NCBI RefSeq assembly: GCF_009017415.1
Contig: NC_092404.1
Location: 1,302,001-1,366,000 of the forward strand
Source: Aspergillus flavus
Lineage: Eukaryota; Ascomycota; Eurotiomycetes; Eurotiales; Aspergillaceae
Direction: 5' to 3'
DNA length: 64,000 nucleotides
How positions within the stretch are numbered: position 1 is the first letter of the stretch; every line of letters starts with the position of its first letter. Shown piece by piece: positions 10,770 to 21,914 of this stretch. Below the pieces are notes generated by a model. The model made no database searches. It worked only from the letters and a program-made list of their open reading frames with translations, and was not told the origin of the DNA. A program made the position numbers and the translations under genes.

Positions 10770-13700
10770 ATCCACGAGTATCAACGTCTAGCGGTATCCA
10801 ACAACCATATTAGACTATAATTTCGATACATGCTTTCCGAGAATGAAGAGCCAAGTGGCGAAGATCGTGGTTGTGGCAATGACGCAGGGTCGAACACTGA
10901 AGTCAGACTGAGATAGTGAGTGCGGAATGTATGTAGGCTCTAGTCTGGCTGGACCGGGTTTCCAGACCAAAGCAAGTCAAAATAGAGAGCGAGAGATTGT
11001 GAACTGCAGACGACTCGACTCCCTCGTCGTCGGTTGGGAAGGGGCTGCAAAGACCAGCTTGCAGACCAGAAAACCGGTCGTGAAGGAAGGAAAGAAACGA
11101 AGGGAGAAGAGGCGAATATTAAAGATGGAAGAACCGACGAGTCTACTTTTCCCACTGGCAGGATTGTTACTATGCAAGATTAATGGATCAAAAGGAAGGG
11201 GGGGTGGAAAGACTTCCAATGTGGATCCCATCGGCTGCGTACGGTATCATTCGGTATTGTAACGGTTTAGGCCGAGAACAGTAAGAGGCCCAATGACCTT
11301 TGACCCAAACAAAAGCCTCGAGTCCTTCTCCCCACCAGGCCATTTTCAATTCCTTTTACTCTTGAATCATTTCTTCCCGTCCATACATACCGAATGGTAA
11401 CATATTACTTACTTTACCTCTTGGGGATGTATGGAAGTACGGAGTAAGGTTGGAGGGGCATTCATTCATTCATGCATTGAATTCATTGCGCTACATATGT
11501 ACATACATACACACCTACATTAACTGTATGTACATACAGACTGACTTACATCGGTACCTACACGCCTGGAAATACTTCCATTATTAGTATTGGAATCATA
11601 TACAGCACCGTGGTATTTAGAAATTCTTGCTCACAATTGAATATAACATTACGAAAGGGCCTCTCCCTCGTACGACGTAATCTCTCATTGTTTGATTCAG
11701 ATTCTCAGCGCTAGCACAATTCCTCGTCAAACGGAGTAAATAAATAAAACTAAACCCAATTCCTCTGTTTCTGGTTCGCTTGTGGTGAATGAAACTAGCT
11801 GAGATCGTTCAGTTCTTGGCCAACTAGTCGGATGGAGCCTCGACAGAAAACGGTCTTCCTCCTGTCCATACTTAGTTACACTGAACTTAACTCGATATTC
11901 TTCCATAGTGATAATATAGTAGATTGTCATTATAGTTGTTCGCTTAATCAGGCTGAGACGTTTCAGGAGAGATCATCGGTTTAAAGGGGAAAGAGAGGAA
12001 AAGTGGGGACTGTAGAATAATCATTCATTCATACCGGTGGTAAGGAAGTTACAAAGAGCGTCTCGGGAAAACGCCCAAGGCTTGTACACGCTTGCTAGAG
12101 TGGAAGGAATCTCTCCGTACCCAATTTGGCGGGACGGCGTCTGGCCGCTAAAATCGATGCTCTCCGATTTCTTTACGCAATCGAAGGTTTGTAGAACGGG
12201 AAATGGAAGAAGTCAATCGCAGATCCATCCTTATCCTTTTTCCGCGCTCTTTGCCTTTTTCCCTTTTTTTTTTTTTTGTTTTCTTTCAACCAACTTTCCG
12301 AGAAATGAAAAAGTACGTTCATGACGATTATTGACTGCTTCCAGCAAGGCACTTCGAAAAAACAGGCTTTTTCTTCTTTGTTTGGAAATATATTTTTATC
12401 TATATAAAAAAGCCAGTCTTGAAATGAAAAAAAGATTTATTAGGGGAAATTGTCTATGAGTTTCTTTGGCCGGTGACCATTCAAGGAATAAAATAAAATA
12501 AAAATAAAAAATTGATTAAAAAATTGAAAAATAATATCGAATAAGATAAATCAAAGACGAACTGAAGAAAATCGGTAGTATCCATCCCAAAGTCAGGAAT
12601 ACTTATTTGCCGCCCCAATGCCGGTTGTCCCGCTACGTCCCAGGGTTGTTCCTTGATTGTATCGGCATGATCCTCGTCGACTATTTCTCTGGAATCTGGA
12701 GTCTGGAGTCTGGAGTTGAGAATCGTGATAAGCTTCAAGGTAACTAGTCTTCTCTATGGATCTCGGAGCAATCACAGACATGGTAAATAATCATTCCCGG
12801 AGGTCTAGGGTTGTGGTAACCCTTCCGTAACTTACGGTTGGAACCGTTTTCGTCTTCTTCAAGCCAGCCCTGATCGAGTAAGGCTCCACGAGATAGAATC
12901 CGAAGCAGGCTAGACTCTGTCACATGTGCAGAGGGGATTCGTGTTTGCTGCCTCAGCCCTTAAAATGGAGTTTGTCCTGTTTCTTTAAGTCCGCTAGCTG
13001 TTCCATCTAGAAACCTCGGCGGGAGGGAGTAAGTAAATGCTACGGTTAAATCCTCTCGGAGTCCGGAGTATTACCCTCATGGGAAAATACACACAAACTA
13101 CTAACATAAGGGGGTTTCAACTACAAACAACCGGTTCACCTCGGGGGCTGGATTGATTACCGTTCAGACCACTATCAGTTCAATAGTCTTTTCTCAATGC
13201 GTAACGAAAAGTACAGACGAGGATATACTCCGTGATTCGGGTGTACACCACACTGTCAGACGGTCGAGAGCCTGTCAGTACAATTCCTGGCCCTCCGATT
13301 TGCTACAAGGAGCAGAGGTCTAGAAGGAAGCAAAGTTAACCTTTTACATTTCAGTGGACTCGGGAAAGCGGCACTCAACCCGACAATCATATGCTTCTCA
13401 TTACTGCTTCTGGTACAGGAAACTATAACCCAGAGTAAAAAAAGAATATTTTAGCATCAACAGAACTCCTGGTTCGTGGTTCCACCTCGCCTTGGATCAG
13501 AAGTAAAACAGGTTCAGCCCAACCTTGGGAGCCATGCGGGTGTCGTCGTCTTACCGCTACGTGGTCTTGTACATTACTACATAGTACACTAGATATCACT
13601 ACTAACCTCCATTTTGTTGCTGCATGCGGAGTGCAGCTCCCCGTCGATGCTAATTAGCGGGATGTCACGGGGTTGACGGACGGGGGAGGCTCGTCCATTC

Positions 13701-14630
13701 CAATTCGCCCCCAGATTCCAACTACCGATAATTACCCATGCGAGCTCGGGATCATCGCTGGCGACAGGGAGAGAGCATGTGTGTCTGGAACGGGGACTTG
13801 TCGTCTGGTAGCGACTCTGACTAGGGGATTCCGCGCGAAATAACACCGAACTAATCCTGAGCTCTTGGTGACAGATCAATGCGGCTGGTGTTGAATGCGA
13901 CCGGCCAGATTCCTTGTCGCCCAATGTCACGGTGCAGGGTGGACAGTGCGTCCTCTTAAGTTCATCGCTCCCTTACATCCTACATAACGAGCTACTGGTC
14001 GGGTGGTCAGGTCGTACGTTCTACATGCCTATAGGAACTCACTGTTAATGCCATGGATCAACTTGGTCGCCGCATTAGGGCTTGAGACATGTGAACCTTG
14101 AAATGTCGGAGCTCTCTTATCAGGCTGAAAGATGTGATAGATCTTGAGTGAGATAGAGACGATGCACAACTCGATACCGATAAAGCTCCGTATCTGCAAT
14201 ACGATGCGATTGTCAACCCGAAGTGAAGCTGATTTTAGGTACGATATCATCCTCTCTAACTAAATACCCGTCCGATTAAAATGATCCCCAGCCATACTTA
14301 ATCATTATCCGCCCGCGCGCCCTCTAATCTCGCATAATCCTTATCTGAAACACCCACGTCCGTAATCAGTCTTAAAAACCTGTATGTACTTGCTAATGTA
14401 GACAGGGTTTCTCGGTATATATCCGAACAGGCTGTATATACTACTATAGACATGGGGATACAGTATTCCATCCCATTCGATTGCAGAGGTTCCTGCAGAG
14501 GTGATGTAAAATCGAAGTTCCATACGGATGAAGTAGGTTTACCCGACTACTTGCTTACGTACTACTACTATACATACACGAATAGTTACTTAGTTAACTT
14601 ACTTACTTACATACAATTACTGTACCACAA

Positions 14631-14798
14631 TGACAGAACCACCAAATGATTTCAATGGTAAGCAAGCACACGACCACACTCCACTTCTTCTCACCAAAAC
14701 AACCACCCTGGGTTCGGGTTCCATGATCTTGCCTTCCTTGCCAACTGTATCCACTGCGGCGCCCAGACAACTTCAGGTTACTGTACCTTTTGGGTAAG
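14631..14798 (+). other. Weak short open frame (about 55 codons) in the gene-poor stretch
   Basis: An ATG in the context CACAATGACAGAA opens a frame of about 55 codons, running through to TAA just after CCTTTTGGG. A good GTAAGC donor lies ten codons in, so it could also be a first exon. Nothing in the peptide is recognisable. It is the most gene-like small frame in this desert but is unsupported beyond that. Confidence 0.15.
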
Positions 14799-15832
14799 AA
14801 GTACGGTCCCCACGTGGCAATCTATCCTCATGATTTGCTGCTTGCGTTGGCTCCATTGAGAACTTCCCGTCTTAGCTGAATGCACGAGGGACCAATGACC
14901 TCGACTCGCTGCGTGTCATTCTGTCGACGTACATGTTCTGTTATGCATTCTCCAGAGGACGGTGGGTAGTCGTGTGTATGCCGTATATGTTGTTTCGTAC
15001 ATAGAGGCTACTAGAACGTGGACGGTGCAGTCAATTGAAACTCCAATAAGGCAACATCCACGGTGCGGCGGAAGCTTCGGCTATATTAGCGCTAGTACTC
15101 TCTTTCAGCTCCCTCTCTCATGGATGAAGGACTTGGCCCTCTTAGTGGTGGATCAACCGTTGACATCCACCGTGAACTTTGAACTGGTGCCTGAATTCCT
15201 TCTGGCCTGTGCTTCTGGTCCAGCGACTCAGCCGGTTAGTCAAAACGGAGTATATTCCCAAGTACGGATATATTACGGACATTGAAGGATCTTAATTTGC
15301 TACCGCGAGCCTCGGTCGAATGTCACCTGGAAGTATGTACCCAGTATAGTATACATACTCATAGTACGTAATTATATTGATCCTCAACTCAGTACTACTA
15401 TGTACATACTCCGTAGATATGTAACAACAACAACAAACCCCAGCATTCCAAAATTCCCTCGACCCGAAACGATCCCCATACTCGGACCGATTCCGGCTCA
15501 TCCATGAGTACATTTTAACTAGAATAGGCAGCTCAAGTGAGACATGCATGCGCTGGAGATTTAAGAGTCAAGACCACGAAAAATAAGCAACAAGCAAAAT
15601 GCAGCGTTCTAGACTGGACTGACATGGATTATTTGTTGTTTATTTGTCTCGTGCTGCTTCGCCATTAGGTAACTTAACCTCTTTGCTCCATAAATTGTGG
15701 GAATCCACATTTGAGCGATTTTCTGCGCTGTCTCCCCTGCAGTAGTTCATCTCTTTGCGCCCCCGGTGGATCGGGTTACAGGATTAGTGTTGGATACGTA
15801 TATGTTTTCGTGTTTGTGTTTGTTTATAATTG

Positions 15833-15854
15833 TTTTTTTTTTTTTTTTTTTTTT
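15833..15854. repeat. Poly(T) tract, 22 bases
   Basis: An uninterrupted run of T on the plus strand, followed by T/G-rich simple sequence to about 15950 and another T-rich block at 16088-16122. It lies just beyond the GRC3 3' end (which is transcribed leftward), so it may fall in that transcript's 3' region. Confidence 0.7.
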
Positions 15855-16341
15855 CTTGTAGAAGTAGTCTGAGCTGAGGGTGGTTTTATTTTTATTGTTT
15901 TTATTTTTGGTACTGGTGTTGGTGTTGGTGTTGCTTGGTGGGTATTGGGTTATCTGTATGCATGGTGATGGTGTAACCTTTTGCTCGTATATATGGGTGA
16001 TTTTCGCGGTCTTGGCTGCAGCATCCGATGTCATGGGTTTTGTTTAAGAGGACAATCCTAGTCGCGAGGTCATGGGGATGGTTGGCCTTTTTTTTTCTTT
16101 TTCTTTTTCTTTTATTTTTTTGTTTCGTGGTGTGGATTTGTTTAGTTGGGTTTTAGTTTTCCACTGTGGCTGGCTGGCCGGCGATGATCGTTCCTCGTTG
16201 TCAAGTAGATACATACATACATGATTTTGGGTATACAGTGATGAGTGTTGTTTGAGTCTACATGAAATTAACCACACATATACATACTCCTCGCATCGTA
16301 GACGCTGACTAGGGAGGAGATTATCAACGCGGCTGCATGAA

Positions 16342-19003
16342 CTACCAGTCTCCTTCGCTATCGCTGCCGGGGTATGCCTTCTTGCGCAGCTTCCACAGGG
16401 ATTTCTCCCGCTGCGCGGCCTCTCGTTGATGGCCGCTGTTGTCTTCAATTACCGTCATCCAGGGTACGTTGCTGGCCCGTCGTATCCGGTCCCGAAGGAT
16501 GGCAGACACCCGGGCTTGCTGCTCTGGTTCGATAATGCTGTCCTCTTTGTCGGTGGTGGCTTCGTTCTTCTTGAGCTTCTCGAGGGACTCCCGATAGCGT
16601 CTCTCTTCGGCGCGCGCGGCGTAGTAATCTTCGCTGATGGCCCAGTTGGGGTTGTCGAGCTGGCCTCGGACGAGGACGATGCCGTGGCCTTGTTCGAGGG
16701 CGTCGCGGATCGCGGATCCCGCAATGGGGGTGACTAGTTCCAGTCGTTGCGAGGAGACGTCTATGGAGCGTACAAGAGCTAAACCTAAGCAGCGAGATGC
16801 TTTCGGATCGAGAGGGTTACTGCTGCCTGATCCCACGAAGAGGTAGGGTAAGTTCTCGGTAGGTGTCCGAACGATGTTTGCATCAATGAATGGGTTAATA
16901 GGGTCCTGCAAAGGAACTCCCTCCATCGGTGTATCGGTGGAATCGTCCATGGTGACATCTGCATCTATGGGTTGGGCAGGGTGATTGATTGTTAGACCGG
17001 GGCCATCATTTTGGCCTAGAATCGCTTGGGGTGACTCCACGGCGACGACGGCGACAATAGACCCGTCCAGAACCTCCTGGAGCAGATCAGGGTCGATCTG
17101 AGAGCCCATGACCATTACGCCCTTGATACCCTGTTTCGGTCCGGCGTAGTGAACGTGGAATGGTCTTGTGCGGGAGATTGGCTTCTCTAGCCACAGCGGG
17201 TTGCTGATTTCGGTGGGGCGAGTCATGTGGAAGTAGGACTGCATTTGCATGGAGCGTAGCTGTGCGCTGGACCGACTTACGAAATCAGTTGGCTGGGATG
17301 GGAGAATGGTCAGAGGGGCCATGGCTTCTTGAGCTGCCTGACCGAGAGGCATCACGACCTCTGTGGGGCCTTTCTCGCTCATGTATACGACGTCGGACAA
17401 GCCAAGGGATCTAACGAGCCATGTCGCAACTTCTAAGCCGAGTCCGAAGATCCATCCTGGATAGTTGATGATCAGCGGGCATTGGGGGTAGCTTGCCAGC
17501 AAGGCACGGTAGCGATCCATGAGGTCCATGGCAGCGAGCACGTAGTGGTCGGGGTCCTCTTTAGGTGACGTCGCACCGATGTGGTGGGCTCTGATGATGG
17601 TTCCCTCCTGGGAACTATCTAACGATGGGTGGGAGAATGGGGGGCCGAAGACGGGTGACCGGAGATGCGCCAGATACACTTGTCCCATGGGAGAAAATTC
17701 TGGCTGGCCGGGATCAAGATCAAGGAAGGCCACGCCATCAGTGTTACAGTAATTCGTTTCAGTCTGGGGTGCCGGGCTGAGCAAATGGTTTAGAAGATAT
17801 CGACTGAAGGTGGATTTTCCAGAAGCTTTGGGGCCACAGATCAGTGCCTTTAATCGACCTCCTCGCTGAGATAGCGATTTGATAGCTGAGCTCCATTGCT
17901 TCTCAAGATGCAATGGCCGGAGATGCCGTTTGAAGGAATCGTCTGCAGACGTGTACAGCTACAAGATGTCAGATTCAGTGACCTGATATCAGGGTAACGA
18001 GCTTAACTTACGACAGAGAACGTCCTCTTAGCGGAAGACGGGGCAGTTCTGAGCGTTAGTTTGTCCGCTGAAGTATTTTTGCCATTCCATATCCGTCGAT
18101 ATAGAGGAGACAAATCCCTGAGGCGATATATACCGCTATGGCATGACTTGACTTCAATTTCTGCCGCCCCGTCAACCCCAGATACACACTTGATCACTGG
18201 TAATGAGTGTGTAGACGGAGCGTAAACTCGGTAGAGCCGTGGTGAGGGGTGTAACTTCGCACCCATGACACTAACGACACCGCGCTTCACCCACAGGTCG
18301 TAATGACCGAGTAACACCAGACTCATCTTCTCCTTTATCCGGACACACAGTGTATGTTCATCGCTGTAAATTATATTGCTCTTGTTCAAACGAGTTTTGG
18401 ATAGAGGAAACTCCTGGATAGGCGCGGAAGTATCAGCGGGAGATTCGTAACTATAGATCATTAGTGTCTATGTTCCATGCATCAGCTAGTACCTCTACAC
18501 TTACCCATCAACATCACCTCTAAGAGGAGCGATTCCGGCATCATTCTCTCCCACAATTGGATTTTGCTCCTCGGATTCTTCGTCTGAAGAAGACTGGTCC
18601 TCTTGTTCCTGCGGAGAGCTACGAACAGGCAATTGTTCGGTATATTCAGCCGAAAGTGTTTTCTCCTTTTTCTCAATCAGTTTATCAACTTTCAAGCTCT
18701 CAGCTTTCCGTTTCGAGGATCGCGTTGTCCGTCCTTGGGGTTCTCCGCTGGCAGGCGGGGTTGGCGCCGCTTGTTCTGGCGAACGCCGTGCTTTCTTCGA
18801 CGGTGGCTCCTGCACTGATTCGGCTTGCGAAGGCTTCGCTACAGCTATCGCAGCCTGCATTTGCTGCTGACGAGCCTTACGCGCCGCAACTGCGCTCATT
18901 GGGGCCGGTGCTAGAAAGTCATGTCAGTAGACTCCTTCAATGAAACCTGGAAAGTATGGCGTTGCGCACCGGCCGCCTGTTGCTTTTCCGCCTTTCTCTT
19001 CAT
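16342..19003 (-). CDS. GRC3: Polynucleotide 5'-hydroxyl kinase Grc3
   Basis: Four exons (18970-19003, 18505-18910, 18012-18450, 16342-17958) give 831 residues, normal for Aspergillus-type Grc3. Exon 1 encodes a basic MKRKAEKQQAA tail, exon 2 a low-complexity nuclear region, and exon 3 the N-terminal beta domain. Exon 4 carries the P-loop GPKASGKST (starting about residue 335), the FLDLDPGQPEFSP motif and the INYPGWIFGLG segment of the Clp1/Grc3 kinase family. Grc3 with the nuclease Las1 cuts ITS2 in pre-rRNA and phosphorylates the new 5' end; it also assists RNA polymerase I termination. The first donor is GTGCGC, slightly atypical, but phase and homology both require it. It shares a 421-bp promoter with RPA34, which serves the same pathway. 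Confidence 0.93.
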
Positions 19004-19424
19004 CTTTTATAAAATCCCGATGAGAATGACTAGATTTCTAAGTCATTCGTCAGCGCCGTAAAGACTGGGAAAACGATGTTGGCGGCACTTTTTTAGAAGA
19101 TCATATCGGACCGCGGACTTTGATGGTGGTCCGTGCTTCGCGGAGCAGAAAAAAAAAGGTTATCGCTCCGACAAGAACTACGTCGGTACTCTCTCAATTC
19201 TTGAGGAAATTCTACTCTGCGGCCGTTATTTCAATACAATCGCTAATCCCACCAGTGAAATATCCAGTTTTGGTTCCCAAAATTCCCAGTCGTCTTGCGG
19301 AAATCGACTTTTGCTCTGTAAGGCTTGGCGTTCCGCATCGCAAGCTCCAATTTTTTTTTTTCTTTTTGCTCCGCAATCTTTCGCATTAACGAACATACTG
19401 TTCAGACATCCTGCGAAAGACACA
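19004..19424. promoter_or_regulatory. Bidirectional promoter of GRC3 and RPA34
   Basis: This 421-bp segment separates the two divergent start codons. CGATGAG at 19018-19024 resembles the core of the yeast PAC element (GCGATGAG), which marks ribosome-biogenesis promoters; the flanking base differs. T- and C-rich tracts occur before the RPA34 start (19349-19390). The regulatory reading is inference. Confidence 0.5.
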
Positions 19425-20404
19425 ATGGCCCCCAAGTCGAAAGAAGCAGTCGCCTCAGACAGTGAGAGCAGTCGCTCTAATTCTCCTGAAGTAGCGGAGA
19501 AAGCGGAGGTTTCCTCGAGTTCGGAGTCGGAGAACAGCTCCAACGAGAGCGATAGCGATAATGACAGCGTTGCCTCCGAGACGCAGGGCAAGAAGAAGTG
19601 AGCATTAATTCTGCACTACAGTGGTTTCAAATCTAATTCACTATACATAGGTCCTCTAAGTTCTCTTCCCAAGCACCTCAGCCCTACCGGGCACCCTCTG
19701 GTTTCAAAGCCGCGAAGAAACAGTCGCCCCCCTCATCTAGCACTACCTCCCTTCTTTCCAATCTCCGCAGCAAACAAGTGTATCACATCACCGCTCCTGA
19801 GTTTCTGCCTCTGTCCAAGGTGAAGGAGATCTCGCTGAGCAAGATCATGAAGGGCGAGCCAGTCATGAAGCACGAAGGTGTGGAGTACGGAATTCCAGCG
19901 GAGAGTATAAACCAGGGCGATATGGGCGGGAAGGCACTTCTTTTGTACGACTCGAAATCTCAAACATATTACACTACGTCGACCAACGATATCCGGAGCT
20001 ATCATGTCCAAGAGTTGATCAACCTCCCTGAAAGATCCGAGGAAAATGACACGGTGTTGGAAGCAGCCAAGGAACAGATCAAGCCTCCAAGGAAGCAGCC
20101 TAAGCATCTCAAGATGCGTTTCCGACCCGTTGGAAGCGAGCAAGGACCACCGGAGACCATTGGAAGCAGCTCCGAGGAGTCGGAGGGGGAGCAGCCGACA
20201 TTCAAGATGCCCAAGGAATCGCGCAAAGAGAAGGAAGAGAAGAAACGAAAGCACCACCAGACAGATGGGGAAGGTAGCCAGCCCAGTGCTGAGCCGCGGA
20301 AGAAATCCAGGAAAGAGGATGGAGTGGAGAAGGCCGAGAAGTCGAAGAAGTCGAGTAAGAGCAAGGAAGAGAAGAAGCGCAAGAAATCCGAAAAGTCTGC
20401 CTGA
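19425..20404 (+). CDS. RPA34: RNA polymerase I subunit RPA34 (RPA34.5 family)
   Basis: Two exons (19425-19597, 19651-20404) encode 308 residues. An acidic, serine-rich start is followed by the RPA34.5 core, about residues 60-180 (SNLRSKQVYHITAPEFLPLS, later GVEYGIPAESINQGDMGGKALLLYD). A long lysine/glutamate-rich tail ends in KKRKKSEKSA. In yeast Rpa34 pairs with Rpa49 as the built-in TFIIF-like module of RNA polymerase I, stimulating elongation and RNA cleavage in the nucleolus. The basic tail fits its known role of contacting nucleic acid. The GTGAGC intron is 53 nt, and the next exon continues the KKKSSKFSSQAPQPYRAPSGF frame. It is divergent from GRC3, another rRNA factor. Confidence 0.92.
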
Positions 20405-21914
20405 GAGTAATCCTATGAATCCGGATTGTGCTTGTTTCATTTTTCACCAAAAGTTGAATGGTATTTGCTTTGCATGAAGGCGTGATGATACCTGCAATGG
20501 CCTCGGGCTTTACGGTTTCCTTTATTACCTCTAGTTTTCTTTTCCGTCTATTCTTTACCCTGTTAGCCCTGCAGCATTTGTACATAAGGTCAAAATGTAG
20601 AATCTCTGTTGTTCGAGTATTATTTGGTAAATTTGTCCTAGAACACATGTATCTTTAGGGACTCGAGAGACCACCACATGTAAGGGGTGGAAGAGTAAGA
20701 ACCTGCGGAGTAGAAAGGAGACGAGAACTTAGGTATCATGTTTAGCGATTATAAGTAGTATTATGACTCTCAATTATTTCCATGGATAACCATATCTGTA
20801 GAAGGAGCATCATAATCCGTAGAGTTCAATAAAGTGACTACAGATGGAGTAGGCTGATCCAGGCTACCTTGAGGGTTGATAATTTAAGTCAAGAGGCCCA
20901 CCAAGGAGTGTCGATCAACCCGAGCCTATTTCTCCAATTAAGCATAGCCACTAAACCTCAATTATGGGGCCTCGTGAACTAATTTAGTCGCCCGACTGTC
21001 ACTGATCCATTGAATGTAATAATACTACCCAGGGTTGGATGAACCCCTGAATTCACAGGGTTGATTATTACCTCTAAAAGTCAAGGCGGATGAGTATATC
21101 GTAAACTATGAATTATTAAGGTACCTCACGGGTACTTTATAGTATTGTTGTTGGCAGTCTTTCTTGACCGCATCTCCATTTACTCTAAAGTAATTTACCG
21201 ACAGATCGGATCCTAAGTTAGAGGATGACATAATCCACCCATGGACTGACTGTTATTGGTCCATCCGGGGACCCCAATCACATGCACCGAGTTTGATTGG
21301 CTCTCCGGTACTTGAGGAACAGCTGATATGAACGAGTGACGCCAGACTCCAAACTCCGGACTCCCATGCTTCCTTCCCTTCGTGCCTAGAATTTACCTGC
21401 ATCTCGTACGCTAGTCGACCGCTTCTGCTCCTCTCATTCTTTAGTCGCTGGTCCCCAGTTCGATTACCATGTCTCTCTCTTCGTGATGACTCACAACTTC
21501 CCTCGTGTCCTGCTTTGATGGCTCCCTTCTCCGTTCTACACGGGCCGTTGATACCATTTTAAACGGCGCTTATCGGCTCACGGACAAAAGACGTTTTGGG
21601 TACTTCCCTTGCTTTTTCTTTCTTTTCTTTTCCCATGTTCTCTGCCTCATTTCCTGTAGCCCCTTTCTTTCCGTTTGTTTGCCCTGTCCTGAAAAATATA
21701 GACAGCGAACTGATGACATGGCTAACCTAAGGTCATCTGTCGGCATAGCTCCTTCCGCCTTTGTCACTCGCGCGGACAACTCACTCCCTTGACGGAAGGG
21801 AGTGCATCATACTTGTGACCATCACTTCCCGCGTGCTCGCAGTCCTGTTTAACATCCTAATCCTTGCTTCTTTGCCGTCGTTTACGCTCTTTTATTTTCT
21901 TGTCTCCGATCTAG
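20405..21914. other. Intergenic between RPA34 and ATG26
   Basis: About 1.5 kb between two plus-strand genes. The right third turns pyrimidine-rich (C/T runs at about 21590-21690), a common feature of fungal promoters and 5' leaders, so it probably includes the ATG26 promoter and UTR. No other feature is visible. Confidence 0.5.

Larger units (their letters stand above)
10770..16341. other. 5.6-kb gene-free stretch upstream of LST7
   Basis: No coding region can be supported here. Open frames are short, have stops in compositionally random contexts and match nothing recognisable. The stretch holds simple repeats (ATTC near 11460, CATA near 11500, TTAC near 14590), a 14-base T run at 12264-12277, a 22-base T run at 15833-15854, three CTCCAGA-type units near 12690-12715, and two exact TACGGAGTA motifs (11438-11446; 15407-15415 inverted). 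Its length greatly exceeds every other gap in the window. Confidence 0.6.

Noticed and set aside
13589..13930. Minus-strand 113-codon frame in the gene desert
   Set aside because: No domain, no good start context, no plausible spliced partner exon.
14962..15285. Plus-strand 107-codon frame in the gene desert
   Set aside because: Residue pattern looks random, and simple repeats interrupt the flanks.
19733..20440. Minus-strand 235-codon open frame
   Set aside because: Antisense to RPA34; Leu/Phe-rich translation of its Lys/Glu codons.
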